A DNA stretch of 64,000 bases from Roseburia sp. (GCA_022771695.1 JALEKJ010000015.1:1-64000), one strand, 5' to 3'; positions 31,096 through 39,975 are shown, counted from the first letter of the stretch. Numbers and translations: made by a program. The notes: generated by a model from the letters alone, not told the origin.

Positions 31096-31617
31096 TTAAA
31101 TCTGCATATAGTTATTTTTCGTAGTATAAAAGCATACCATAAACATGATTGTAAGCACAAAGGAGGCAACAATGAAGACAACAGCGAGCATTGGCATAAG
31201 CAGAGATACATACGCTAAAAGTTCCAAGACGGCCAGCGGCTTCCAGAGACGAAGCAGATTCTCTCCATTCAAATCCACGCTGTATTTTCCTTCCACGTCC
31301 AAAATTCCCTGAATGATATTATAAGAGATGTACAAGCTGACAATAGTTGCAATAATGCCTGCAAAAGTAGTGAACCAACTTAGAGTGCGGGCAAGACCAA
31401 ACAGGTCAAGCGAATAAAAAATTATAGAATATACAACCATTCCCTTGGCAAAAAGGATGGCTTTTGTAAAGAAAGCACTTTCTTCCACTAATTCCTTTAA
31501 TCCCAACACAATCAGAATAAAGCCGGCGAAATCTGGTAAAATACCGATCATGCTGTCACCGATGGTAATGTTAAAATTTAAAAATATTAACAAAAGTCCC
31601 CAAAATACATGATTCAT
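31096..31617 (-). CDS. Integral membrane protein
   Basis: A 173-residue protein with about five membrane helices (FWGLLLIFLNFNITIG, ILPDFAGFILIVLGL, GMVVYSIIFYSLDLFGLA, FAGIIATIVSLYISY, MLAVVFIVASFVLTIMFMVC). I start it at MNHVFWG because GGAGG lies 6 nt upstream; a start 9 codons earlier has no ribosome-binding site. The family is not recognised. It is convergent with the lipoprotein gene. Confidence 0.75.
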   Translation of the reverse strand: MNHVFWGLLLIFLNFNITIGDSMIGILPDFAGFILIVLGLKELVEESAFFTKAILFAKGMVVYSIIFYSLDLFGLARTLSWFTTFAGIIATIVSLYISYNIIQGILDVEGKYSVDLNGENLLRLWKPLAVLELLAYVSLLMPMLAVVFIVASFVLTIMFMVCFYTTKNNYMQI

Positions 31618-31781
31618 AACTTCCTCCAAGCAACTCCACCACATGTTGTTACAAATTATATCATAGGAGGGGCTGCTGTTCTAGGGGATAATATTATCAG
31701 ACATTATATGAGCAGAATGGCAGAGGTTGCCTCAGGTATAATCTCTTTGTTTGGATAATCAAAATAATTTTGAAAAAGCTA

Positions 31782-31809
31782 TAGACAATACACTTTATTG
31801 TGATATACT
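31782..31809 (+). promoter_or_regulatory. Promoter of the DUF4234-DUF2752 operon
   Basis: TAGACA (31782-31787), 16-nt spacer, TATACT (31804-31809); the start codon follows 36 nt later with TAGGAGAG as ribosome-binding site. Confidence 0.6.
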
Positions 31810-31845
31810 TTTAACGTATAAAACAAGCGATAGGAGAGTTTAGTT

Positions 31846-32187
31846 ATGATTCAGAAGAGAAGTATTGCAGTATGTATTATTTTGTCTATTGTTACCTGTG
31901 GCATTTATGGTCTCTATTGGATGGCTTGTCTAAATAATGATGTAAACACAGCGTCTAATACTTTCGGAACATCCGGTGGCATGGTAGTTCTTTTGACACT
32001 CATTACCTGTGGCATTTATGGTATTTACTGGGCATATAAACAGGGCGAGAAGGTTGATGCTGCGAAGAACAACCGTGGCATTCCATCCAGCAATAGTGGT
32101 ATTTTATACCTACTGTTAACTATTTTTGGTTTATCAATCGTAGCATGGGCATTGATGCAGAGCGAGCTGAATCAGATGGCAGTATAA
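31846..32187 (+). CDS. DUF4234 membrane protein
   Basis: A 113-residue protein with three membrane helices. The duplicated motif IVTCGIYGLYWM / LITCGIYGIYWAYKQGEKVD is the DUF4234 signature. Such proteins are common, uncharacterised membrane proteins in Firmicutes, often beside DUF2752, as here. Its stop codon overlaps the next start by 1 nt, so translation is coupled. Confidence 0.9.
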   Translation: MIQKRSIAVCIILSIVTCGIYGLYWMACLNNDVNTASNTFGTSGGMVVLLTLITCGIYGIYWAYKQGEKVDAAKNNRGIPSSNSGILYLLLTIFGLSIVAWALMQSELNQMAV

Positions 32188-32567
32188 TGTGGCAGGCGCG
32201 TTTACGGAAAATCGCCGGCTATGCGGGGGTGATTCTGGCGGCAGGTATCTGCTATGGCGTGTTCGTACAGAGAACCGGACTTGCAATACCTTGCCTTTTC
32301 CATTTGGTGACCGGGCTACAGTGCCCGGGCTGCGGGGTGACGCGGATGTGTGTCGCATTGCTGCGCTTGGATTTTGAGACAGCGTTTTACAGCAACCGGG
32401 CACTATTCTTATTATTGCCGGTGCTTGGAACGGTGTTTCTCACATACATAGCAGATTACGTCAAGAATGGAAAATGGAATATGAATCGCGTGCAGTCAGG
32501 AATTATCTATGCATGCATTGTCATCATGGTGATATTTGGAGTAATTCGCAACATATTGCCGCTATAA
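32187..32567 (+). CDS. DUF2752 membrane protein
   Basis: A 126-residue protein with three membrane helices and the DUF2752 signature LQCPGCGVTRMCVALLRLDF, with CPGCG-T-R. I use the ATG at 32187, coupled to the previous stop; the frame is open 14 codons further upstream inside the neighbour. The cysteines may bind metal. Function unknown. Confidence 0.9.
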   Translation: MWQARLRKIAGYAGVILAAGICYGVFVQRTGLAIPCLFHLVTGLQCPGCGVTRMCVALLRLDFETAFYSNRALFLLLPVLGTVFLTYIADYVKNGKWNMNRVQSGIIYACIVIMVIFGVIRNILPL

Positions 32568-32573
32568 TTTTAT

Positions 32574-32629
32574 AAGGAAAAAAGAAACGGTATTCGACTG
32601 CTCACGCGAATACCGTTTCTTTTTTCCTT
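32574..32629. terminator. Terminator with 23-bp perfect stem
   Basis: Arms 32574-32596 and 32607-32629 are perfectly complementary, with loop ACTGCTCACG. The 3' arm carries a run of six T on the + strand and the 5' arm six A, so it can act on both strands. It ends the DUF4234-DUF2752 operon. Confidence 0.9.
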
Positions 32630-32692
32630 GCTAGCGTGTGCGTCAAACGCATATATTGTTCATATGATAATAAAAACAGAGGATATGATAAG

Positions 32693-33478
32693 ATGAACGG
32701 CATTGATGTGAGCCAATGGCAGGGGTATATTGATTTTGAAGCAGTCAGACGAGCAGGGGTGGAGCTTGTATATATCAAAGCGAGTGAGGGAACCGATTTG
32801 GTAGATCCGTTTTTTTTTCGAAATTATGCGAATGCAAGTAATGCAGGGCTGCCTGTGGGTTTTTATCATTACCTGACAGCGCGAAGCGTAGAGGAAACTG
32901 GAGCGGAGGCGTATCATTTTGTTGAGACCGTAGAAGGGCTTAGGAATGATGCCAGGCTTGTGATGGATATTGAGGATATTGCAGGACTTACGCGTGAGGA
33001 AGTGAATCGGATTGCAGGAGCTTTTTTGAAGGCGGTGCAGGAGTACAGTGGGAAAATGCCGGCAATCTATGCGGGTGCGGACAATGCGGCGCAGATTCTG
33101 GGAGAAGAGCTTGTGGTGTATCCGCTTTGGATTGCAGAGTATGATGTGGATGAGCCGACTATGGATAATTTGTGGGAGACATGGGCTGGCTGGCAGTATA
33201 CGGATATGGGGCGTGTTGCGGGGATACAGGGGCATGTAGACCGAGACATATTTACCGAGGAAATATTGGAGGAGTCATCGGAGCCGATTACAAGAAGTGG
33301 GGAACGACCATCTTACCGGATACGGCAGAGAACATACCGTATTTACCGAATCAGAAGCGGAGATACGCTTTTTTCGATTGCGCAGCGTTTTGGCGTAGAG
33401 GTGGAGGCACTGGAACAGCTTAATAAGATGAAAGACCCTAATCTCATCTATGCAGGGCAGTTGTTAAAAATTCCATGA
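32693..33478 (+). CDS. GH25 lysozyme-like protein with LysM domain
   Basis: A 261-residue protein. Residues ~1-190 are glycoside hydrolase family 25 (MNGIDVSQWQGYIDFEAVRR, LVYIKASEGTD, LVMDIEDIAG with the catalytic Asp/Glu pair, PLWIAEYDVDEP). Residues ~218-261 are a LysM domain (YRIRSGDTLFSIAQRFGVEV, LIYAGQLLKIP). I start at the ATG at 32693, which matches the usual GH25 start. There is no signal peptide, as in phage endolysins, so it may be a domesticated phage lysin or use another export route. Confidence 0.9.
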   Translation: MNGIDVSQWQGYIDFEAVRRAGVELVYIKASEGTDLVDPFFFRNYANASNAGLPVGFYHYLTARSVEETGAEAYHFVETVEGLRNDARLVMDIEDIAGLTREEVNRIAGAFLKAVQEYSGKMPAIYAGADNAAQILGEELVVYPLWIAEYDVDEPTMDNLWETWAGWQYTDMGRVAGIQGHVDRDIFTEEILEESSEPITRSGERPSYRIRQRTYRIYRIRSGDTLFSIAQRFGVEVEALEQLNKMKDPNLIYAGQLLKIP

Positions 33479-33628
33479 TAGGAAAAGAAGAGTTTTATTG
33501 AAACGTAGGTGATGATAGATTCATGACAAATTAACGAGAACGACACATCGCTATCACATTGCCTTACTATACTCTCCTTATCAAAAGAAAAAGCAAGAGA
33601 ATCATCAAAATAGAAGGAGAGATGGACG

Positions 33629-35479
33629 ATGAAACGAAAAAAATTATTAGCACTGGGATGTGTGGCTGTGATGTTGGTATCCTGCATGAGCGGATGTCAG
33701 GGAAAGAGTGAAAGCAGCGAGGTGGTTGAAGAGGAGAGCATAGCATCGACAGAAGATAGCGTACAGGCAGAAGGTGACGCCATGACTGTGAAGGTTACTG
33801 CGGTGGAGGGGGATACGATTACCGCGGAAGTAGGAACGCTTACCATAGCAGAGATGGGCGAGATGCCGGAGAGTGGAGCGCCAAGCGGAGAGGCACCAAG
33901 TGGAGAGACGCCAAGCGGAGAGGCACCAAGTGGAGAGGCACCAAGCGGAGAGGCGCCAAGCGGAGAGGCACCAAGTGGAGAGACGCCAAGCGGAGAGGCA
34001 CCAAGTGGAGAGGCACCAAGCGGAGAGGCACCAAGTGGAGAAAACAAAGAAAAAACGGAAATGCCGGAAGGAGAAGTACCGAGCGGTATGCCTGGCGGCA
34101 GTAGTTTTGAATCTTTCGGAGAGGCGATAACATTTACTTTGACGGATAATACGGTTATTACGTTAGAGTATCTGCAGGGCAGTGGAGAAGGCAGCGCAGA
34201 AGACGTGGTATTAGGAGCAGTTTTGGAAGTTACGCTTGATGCAGAAGGCAATGCAACTGCAATTACAGTAAAAAATCTAAACGCTGGAAATGGGTTCGGC
34301 GGCAGCAGTGTGGTGACAAACGGCACTGCTGCAAATACGATAGATGAGGACACAGAGGAGGAGGCAGAATGCTATGCCTCCTCCGGAGATGATGAGAACG
34401 CGCTCCGTGTAGATGGCGCAACGGTAACACTTAAGGATGTTATCGTCGAAAAGCGCGGTGGGGCATCCTCCAACACGGAGAACGGTGATTTTTATGGACA
34501 GAATGCAGGATTTTTAGCATTGAATGGTGCACAGGTAACGATTCAAAACGCAACAGTTCATACCAATGCCGTAAATGGTAATGGTGTGTTCAGCTATGGA
34601 GAAGGAACGGTAGTCACCATTTCAGATTCGACGATTCGCACGACAATGAATAATTCTGGTGGAATCCAGACAACAGGAGGCGGCACAATGATTGCCGCTA
34701 ATTTAGATGTTGAGACGCAGGGGAATTCTGCGGCGGCAATCCGCAGTGACCGAGGAGGCGGTACTGTGACCGTGGATGGCGGAAACTATGTGACAAACGG
34801 AACCGGAAGCCCGGCAATTTACTGTACGGCTGATATTACGGTAGCAAATGCAACGCTGACTGCAAACGCCAGTGAAGGTGTTGTTGTAGAGGGAAAAAAT
34901 TCGGTTTCTCTGACGGACTGTGACGTAACCGGTAATATGGATAATACATATAACGGTGATTCAAAGGAAAATATTCACTGTATTATGATTTATCAGAGCA
35001 TGTCCGGCGACGCGGCGGTGGGCGAAGCAGCTTTTTCGGCGAATGGCGGAAGCATTACTTCATTGGCAGGAGATATGTTTTACGTTACGAATACGGACTG
35101 TGAAATTAATTTGAAAAATGTAGTATTTACACTTGCAAATGACGTATTTTTACGTGTTGAGGGAAATTCATCTTCCCGCGGCTGGGGAACGGAAGGTGCG
35201 AACGGCGGAGATGTCATTCTGACGGCAGATGCACAGACATTTGAGGGGAATATTCTGGTAGATGAGATTTCTTCCTTGAATCTTACTATGAAAAACAACA
35301 CAAACTTTACCGGAGCGATCAATCCGGACGGTGAGGGCGGAACAGTAGAGGTGACATTGGACAGTAAGTCCACATGGACACTGACGGCAGACAGCTATAT
35401 CACCGGCTTTGACGGAGATACTTCCAATATCCGGAGTAATGGTTATCATCTGTATGTGAATGGCGAGCAGATTGTATAA
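33629..35479 (+). CDS. Secreted lipoprotein with SGEAP repeats and beta-helix
   Basis: A 616-residue protein. The lipoprotein signal has MLVSCMSGC (Cys23, or Cys19). Residues ~86-135 are ten tandem SGE(A/T)P pentapeptides. The C-terminal ~370 residues look like a right-handed beta-helix (VDGATVTLKDVIVEKRGG, VTIQNATVHTNAVNGNGVFS, VTVDGGNYVTNGTGSPAIYC). It resembles the DUF4353-type lipoprotein upstream in plan: anchor, flexible spacer, beta-helix. Surface location is likely; substrate unknown. Confidence 0.8.
   Translation: MKRKKLLALGCVAVMLVSCMSGCQGKSESSEVVEEESIASTEDSVQAEGDAMTVKVTAVEGDTITAEVGTLTIAEMGEMPESGAPSGEAPSGETPSGEAPSGEAPSGEAPSGEAPSGETPSGEAPSGEAPSGEAPSGENKEKTEMPEGEVPSGMPGGSSFESFGEAITFTLTDNTVITLEYLQGSGEGSAEDVVLGAVLEVTLDAEGNATAITVKNLNAGNGFGGSSVVTNGTAANTIDEDTEEEAECYASSGDDENALRVDGATVTLKDVIVEKRGGASSNTENGDFYGQNAGFLALNGAQVTIQNATVHTNAVNGNGVFSYGEGTVVTISDSTIRTTMNNSGGIQTTGGGTMIAANLDVETQGNSAAAIRSDRGGGTVTVDGGNYVTNGTGSPAIYCTADITVANATLTANASEGVVVEGKNSVSLTDCDVTGNMDNTYNGDSKENIHCIMIYQSMSGDAAVGEAAFSANGGSITSLAGDMFYVTNTDCEINLKNVVFTLANDVFLRVEGNSSSRGWGTEGANGGDVILTADAQTFEGNILVDEISSLNLTMKNNTNFTGAINPDGEGGTVEVTLDSKSTWTLTADSYITGFDGDTSNIRSNGYHLYVNGEQIV
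33884..34033 (+). repeat. Ten 15-nt repeats encoding SGE(A/T)P
   Basis: Ten in-frame copies of a 15-mer (AGCGGAGAGGCACCA and close variants) run from 33884 to 34033, flanked by partial copies. A direct, nearly identical 15-nt repeat is prone to slippage that keeps the reading frame. Confidence 0.95.
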
Positions 35480-35560
35480 TAGAATCAAATCACCTGCCCT
35501 TGACAGAGAGAAATGAGATTATTATGATGAAGAAAGTTGAAAAAGGGAGAGGTGCAGAAA

Positions 35561-36106
35561 ATGGAACGATTGGATATTGTAGATGAAAACGGAATGCCGA
35601 CGGGTGAGACGGTAGCGCGCGTCGTTGCACATAGGGAGGGAATCCGGCATCGTACCTCCCATGTATGGATTTTTCGAAAAAGAGGAACTGTGGTGCAGGT
35701 ACTTTTGCAGAAACGGAGTGACAATAAGGATTCCTATCCAGGGTGCTATGATATATCGAGTGCAGGACATATTCCGGCAGGCTGCGATTTCATCCCTTCT
35801 GCACTTCGTGAGCTTAAGGAAGAGCTTGGCGTGGATATCCGCGCGGAAGAATTGATTTATTGTGGACAGCGTCATTTTATGTTTGAACAAGAATTTCACG
35901 GGGAACTCTTCCGAGACAATCAGGTGAGCAATGTCTATGCACTTTGGTTGGACAAAGAGGCAGAGGACTTTACATTGCAAAAGGAAGAAATCTCCGAAGT
36001 GCAGTGGATGGATTTTTCAGACTGTATGGAAGCTGTGCAGGAAAACCGGATTTCTCATTGTATCTATATGGAAGAATTGGAACTCTTAAAAGAAAAAATC
36101 TCTTGA
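35561..36106 (+). CDS. Nudix hydrolase, IPP-isomerase/YfcD-like
   Basis: A 181-residue protein with the Nudix box GHIPAGCDFIPSALRELKEE followed by LGVD. The REL-EE-G core is intact, but the first Glu of GX5E is replaced by Cys. The flanking DIVDENGMPTG start and the HVWIFRK segment match the YfcD/IPP-isomerase-like branch, hydrolases of nucleoside diphosphate derivatives with unclear substrates. I start at the ATG at 35561 (GGGAGAGG upstream). The -35 box of the next gene's promoter covers its stop codon. Confidence 0.9.
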   Translation: MERLDIVDENGMPTGETVARVVAHREGIRHRTSHVWIFRKRGTVVQVLLQKRSDNKDSYPGCYDISSAGHIPAGCDFIPSALRELKEELGVDIRAEELIYCGQRHFMFEQEFHGELFRDNQVSNVYALWLDKEAEDFTLQKEEISEVQWMDFSDCMEAVQENRISHCIYMEELELLKEKIS

Positions 36107-36133
36107 CTTTGACGTAACGGAAAGCTGTATGCT
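36103..36133 (+). promoter_or_regulatory. MerR-type promoter with 19-bp spacer
   Basis: TTGACT (36103-36108), 19-nt spacer, TATGCT (36128-36133). The overlong spacer, with a CTTT...AAAG dyad inside it, is characteristic of promoters that MerR-family activators untwist. It is directly upstream of a MerR gene, implying autoregulation. Confidence 0.75.
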
Positions 36134-36154
36134 TGTTATGCAGGAGGGGAATAT

Positions 36155-36925
36155 ATGGAATACAGTATCAGCGAATTGTCAGAATTGGCGGGAGTCAGTG
36201 CACGGACGCTGCGCTACTATGATGAAATCGGATTGCTGAAGCCATTGCGTACGAGCGAGGCAGGCTATCGTTTTTATGGAGAAAAAGAAGTGGAGTTGTT
36301 GCAGCAGATTCTTTTTTACCGGGAACGGGGGTTGGAATTGGAGCAGATTGCGGCGACACTCTATAATCCGGAGTTTGATATCCGAAGTGCGCTACAAGAA
36401 CATCTCCTGGAACTAGAGCAGCAGCGCAGGCGGACAGACCGGCTGATTGCAAATATTAAGCAGACAATTGCGTCACTGGAAGGAGAAGCTGAAATGAGTG
36501 ATAAGGAAAGATTTGCAGCGTTTAAGGAAGAATTAGTTGCAGAAAACGAGCGTAAATACGGTTCGGAGATACGTGAAAAGTATGGTGATGAGGCAGTAGA
36601 TGCATCGAACCGTAAGATGCTTGGTATGTCCGAGGCGGAGTATCAGGAGTTTGAGCAGCTTGGCAAGGAGATTGTGGTTCGCTTGGAAGAAGCGGTGCGG
36701 GAAAAGAAGCCGACAGACGGAGCGGAGGCAAATGAGATTGCCGCGTTACACAAAGCATGGCTGATGAAGACATGGAATCAGTATAGCAAGGAGGCACATA
36801 TCGGGCTTGGGCAGATGTATGTGGCAGATGAACGTTTCCGAAACTATTATGACAAAAATGTGGCAGGTTGCGCGGAATTTTTGAAAGGGGCGATTGAAGC
36901 ATACTGCACAGAGACAACGGAATAA
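36155..36925 (+). CDS. MerR family regulator with TipAS effector domain
   Basis: A 256-residue protein. Residues 1-70 are the MerR winged helix (YSISELSELAGVSARTLRYY, DEIGLLKPLRTSEAGYRFYG). A coiled-coil dimerisation helix follows to ~110. Residues ~115-256 match TipAS, a globin-like domain that binds thiopeptides and other compounds in TipAL/Mta (EIREKYGDEAVDASNRKMLG, NQYSKEAHIGLGQMYVADER). It likely senses a toxic compound and activates its own promoter and perhaps transport genes elsewhere. Confidence 0.92.
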   Translation: MEYSISELSELAGVSARTLRYYDEIGLLKPLRTSEAGYRFYGEKEVELLQQILFYRERGLELEQIAATLYNPEFDIRSALQEHLLELEQQRRRTDRLIANIKQTIASLEGEAEMSDKERFAAFKEELVAENERKYGSEIREKYGDEAVDASNRKMLGMSEAEYQEFEQLGKEIVVRLEEAVREKKPTDGAEANEIAALHKAWLMKTWNQYSKEAHIGLGQMYVADERFRNYYDKNVAGCAEFLKGAIEAYCTETTE

Positions 36926-36939
36926 TAAGAATGGTTTTC

Positions 36940-36976
36940 ACAAGGTCACTTCTTTCTGGGGAGTGACCTTGTTTTT
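36940..36976 (+). terminator. Rho-independent terminator after the MerR gene
   Basis: ACAAGGTCAC (36940-36949) pairs with GTGACCTTGT (36963-36972), 13-nt loop, followed by TTTTTG. Confidence 0.9.
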
Positions 36977-37008
36977 GTTTGGCTTCAAGCTATTTTATCG
37001 TGTTGACA

Positions 37009-37046
37009 TTGACAGTATGTATTGTTTGTATTAATATAAACAATAC
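37009..37046 (+). promoter_or_regulatory. Promoter and operator of the GntR operon
   Basis: TTGACA (37009-37014), 17-nt spacer, TAATAT (37032-37037). The inverted repeat GTATTGTTT (37019-37027) / AAACAATAC (37038-37046), perfect 9-bp arms around the -10, is a typical GntR/YtrA-type operator that would block the promoter when bound. Confidence 0.85.
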
Positions 37047-37080
37047 AAAGATAGACGGAAACAGAGAAAGGAGCGGAAAA

Positions 37081-37464
37081 ATGATTATTGCGATTGATGA
37101 CAGCTCAGATATTCCGATTTATCAACAACTGAGAAACCAGATTGTGCTTGGAATTTCCGATGGCAGGCTAAAACCCGGGGAACAGTTGCCGACGGTGCGG
37201 GCACTTGCAACGGAAATTGGAGTGAATGTGATGACGGTCAATCGGGCATATCAGGTATTAAAACAGGAGGGGTACATTGTAACCGACCGCAGGAACGGCG
37301 CGAAGGTTCGGACGGAATTTGCCGGGGGAGGAAAACTTTCTGCGGAGGCGGAGGAAACGCTCCGTCGGATTGCTTCGGAAGCGAAAATTGCCGGGATGAC
37401 GCAGGAGGAATTTATCAGGATCTGCAGAGGTTATTTTTTACAGAATAGGGGGGACGGAAAATGA
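37081..37464 (+). CDS. GntR family regulator, YtrA subfamily
   Basis: A 128-residue protein. Residues ~8-75 are the GntR winged helix (SDIPIYQQLRNQIVLGISDG, LPTVRALATEIGVNVMTVNR). The short helical C-terminus without an effector domain is typical of YtrA members, which control membrane or transport genes in the same operon. AAAGGAG precedes the ATG. It overlaps the next gene by 4 nt and probably represses the operon through the operator upstream. Confidence 0.9.
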   Translation: MIIAIDDSSDIPIYQQLRNQIVLGISDGRLKPGEQLPTVRALATEIGVNVMTVNRAYQVLKQEGYIVTDRRNGAKVRTEFAGGGKLSAEAEETLRRIASEAKIAGMTQEEFIRICRGYFLQNRGDGK

Positions 37465-38843
37465 GGTGGATACTCGGAATCATATTCTTTGTGGGAATGT
37501 ATCCGGTTTTGCTTATCATGTATTTTTCGTTAAAAGATGCGGGAAATGCCAAGGACGGTTACTGCTTTGCAATCCGCATGAAAAAAGAATGGATGGAAGA
37601 TACTGCTGTAAAAGAAATTCAGGAGAATTACAGGCGCAAGTTAAAGCGGCTGATGCAAATTCTGGCGCTGATACCATGGGTCACTTTGGTGACACCGACT
37701 TTTTCTATTCCGCTTACCATCTGGATGCTCTGGATGGTGGCGGTGTGTGTTCTGCCTGCATTTCCGCTGATTCGGGCGAACGGAGAGCTAAAGGAATGGA
37801 AGCGCGAAAATGGTCTGGCTTCGGAGAAAACGCATGAGGTCTATACAGAGATGAAGAGCGCCGGAACGGTACGGAGGGTGAAACTGTTGGCATTTTTGCC
37901 TCCAATGTTGTTGTCAGCGGGAGTAGCTGTTTGGAGCGTGCTCTATTTTGGCAGACAAGAACTTCTCGCGTTCGGGGGAATGATTGTGGTGTTTGCATTC
38001 ATTACGTTTGGATGTTATGGAATCGCGGTCTGGATGGATCGACAGAAGACACAGGTCATCAGCAGCGACAGTGAGGTGAATGTGAATTATACGCGTGCCA
38101 GAAAGAACCTCTGGAAAAATTTGTGGCTGTGTCTTGCATGGGTGAATACTGCATACACGGCGGCAGCAGCCATCGTGTTTGCAGTGGATTGGTTTGCGGT
38201 GGAATGGCTGCTGTGGGGAAGTATCGGCTATAGTGTGCTCACGCTTGGACTGCTAATCTGGTATGCAAAACGAGGTAGCGCGATTGACGCCTCCTATGAG
38301 GAAAAGCGAGAGGAAATTTTTGCGGATGATGACGATGCATGGCTTGGCGGAATTGTTTATTACAATAAGAAGGATAAGCGCACGATGGTGACGAAGCGAA
38401 TCGGGATTGGTACAACCACGAATCTGGCGACACCGACCGGGAAGCTTTTAGATGGAATCGGGATAGTCGTATTCCTTATCGTAATTCCGGTTTGCTGCAT
38501 CTGGGTGATATTAGAGGAATTTACTCCGATGCAGCTTTCGATTGCCGACAACACACTGGTAGCAGAACAGCTTAAGGTGGATTATGAGATACCAGTTGAT
38601 AGGATAGAAAGTATTACCATCATCGATGAAAAGCCGCGATGGACGAAGGTAAACGGTAGCGCTATGGAGAATATGTGCAAGGGAACATTTCGGATTCAAG
38701 GCGAAAAATGTGAGGCATTTTTGAACCCCCAGAATGATTTTTTCCTACAGATTGAGACGGCAGAAGAAACTTATTATATGAGCGCGCAAGACGATGCGGG
38801 CACACAGGAGCTCTATGAGAAGCTTATGGAAACGTGGGAATAA
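37461..38843 (+). CDS. Multi-pass membrane protein controlled by GntR
   Basis: A 460-residue protein with about seven membrane helices (LGIIFFVGMYPVLLIMYFSL, LLWGSIGYSVLTLGLLIWY, GIVVFLIVIPVCCIWVILEE). A soluble loop near residues 275-310 has DDDDAWLGGIVYYNKKDKRT, and the C-terminal ~90 residues resemble a bacterial PH-like domain. Similar proteins are encoded after YtrA-type regulators in Firmicutes; a role in envelope stress or antibiotic response is plausible but not shown. Confidence 0.8.
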   Translation: MRWILGIIFFVGMYPVLLIMYFSLKDAGNAKDGYCFAIRMKKEWMEDTAVKEIQENYRRKLKRLMQILALIPWVTLVTPTFSIPLTIWMLWMVAVCVLPAFPLIRANGELKEWKRENGLASEKTHEVYTEMKSAGTVRRVKLLAFLPPMLLSAGVAVWSVLYFGRQELLAFGGMIVVFAFITFGCYGIAVWMDRQKTQVISSDSEVNVNYTRARKNLWKNLWLCLAWVNTAYTAAAAIVFAVDWFAVEWLLWGSIGYSVLTLGLLIWYAKRGSAIDASYEEKREEIFADDDDAWLGGIVYYNKKDKRTMVTKRIGIGTTTNLATPTGKLLDGIGIVVFLIVIPVCCIWVILEEFTPMQLSIADNTLVAEQLKVDYEIPVDRIESITIIDEKPRWTKVNGSAMENMCKGTFRIQGEKCEAFLNPQNDFFLQIETAEETYYMSAQDDAGTQELYEKLMETWE

Positions 38844-38855
38844 AGGAGAAGAAGC

Positions 38856-39851
38856 ATGCAGTTTTACTTGGCACCGATGGAAGGGCTGACTGGATATGTA
38901 TATCGGAATGCCTATGAAAAAAATTATGGCGGCATTGACAAATATTTTACGCCGTTTCTGACAAATAAAAAAATGAGCAGCAGGGAACTGAATGATATTC
39001 TGCCGGAGCACAATGTGGGGATGCAGGTGGTTCCACAGATTCTGACGAACCGAGCGGAGGACTTTTTAGATGTGGCAAGGGAACTGCAGGCGTATGGTTA
39101 CCAGACGGTAAACCTAAATCTTGGCTGCCCGTCCGGCACGGTGGTCGCGAAGAACCGTGGTGCCGGCTTTCTGGCACTGCCGGAGGAATTAGACCGTTTT
39201 CTTGATGAAATTTTTGAAAAATGTCCGATTGGCATTTCAATTAAGACACGCATAGGAAAAGAAAGCGCCGAAGAGTGGGAAGGATTGCTCGCTATTTATG
39301 AGAAATACCCACTGGAGGAGCTGATCATACATCCAAGAGTGCAGAAAGAATTTTATAAAGGAAATGTCCACATGGAGGCATTTGCGTTGGCGACAGATGA
39401 GAGTCGCCACGCGCTCTGTTACAATGGAGATATTTGTACTGCGCAGGATTACCGGAAGATAACGGAGCGATGCCCGGATATTGGAAGCGTGATGATTGGA
39501 CGCGGTATATTGAAAAATCCACAGCTTGTTGAAGAAATCCGAGCCGGTGAGGATATTGCCGAAGGGATGGCGGAAGGGGCGCATATTTTATCGGAAGCGC
39601 GCATACCCAGGGACGATATATCTGATAAGGCGCGCCTTCGTGCATTTCATGATGATATTCTTAACGGCTATGCGGCTGTAATGTCAGGGGATAAGAATAC
39701 ACTTTTTAAGATGAAAGAATTGTGGGTGTACCTTGCGGAGCAGTTTGTGGAACCGGAAAAGTATGTAAAGAAAATAAAAAAGAGCGGGTGTATCCGTGAT
39801 TATGAAGTTATCGTAAATACATTGTTCCGTGAATGTGAATTGCGAGAATAG
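38856..39851 (+). CDS. dus: tRNA-dihydrouridine synthase
   Basis: A 331-residue FMN-dependent TIM-barrel enzyme that reduces uridines in tRNA D-loops. MQFYLAPMEGLTGYVYRNAY is the typical start; the active-site loop is LNLGCPSGTVVAKNRGAGFL with the catalytic Cys; IGISIKTRIGKES, HPRVQKEFYKG and SVMIGRGILKNP line the FMN site. Length and motifs are complete. AAGGAG precedes the ATG. It follows the membrane protein gene by 12 nt and may share its transcript. Confidence 0.95.
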   Translation: MQFYLAPMEGLTGYVYRNAYEKNYGGIDKYFTPFLTNKKMSSRELNDILPEHNVGMQVVPQILTNRAEDFLDVARELQAYGYQTVNLNLGCPSGTVVAKNRGAGFLALPEELDRFLDEIFEKCPIGISIKTRIGKESAEEWEGLLAIYEKYPLEELIIHPRVQKEFYKGNVHMEAFALATDESRHALCYNGDICTAQDYRKITERCPDIGSVMIGRGILKNPQLVEEIRAGEDIAEGMAEGAHILSEARIPRDDISDKARLRAFHDDILNGYAAVMSGDKNTLFKMKELWVYLAEQFVEPEKYVKKIKKSGCIRDYEVIVNTLFRECELRE

Positions 39852-39901
39852 GACAAAAGTCCCAAAATGCGTAAAAAATGGGCGTTTATGCAAAAAAATG
39901 C

Positions 39902-39930
39902 TTCCTAAATGAGAAAAATTATATTATACT
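39902..39930 (+). promoter_or_regulatory. Probable promoter of the PAS-GGDEF gene
   Basis: TTCCTA (39902-39907), 17-nt spacer, TATACT (39925-39930), followed 46 nt later by the start codon. Confidence 0.5.
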
Positions 39931-39975
39931 AGAAAAGCAACATGCACGAAGCAAATTGTCTTTGGGGGAAGGACG

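Noticed and set aside
33697..34353. Minus-strand frame with LGASPLG repeats
   Set aside because: Antisense image of the SGEAP-coding repeat. No ribosome-binding site or promoter.
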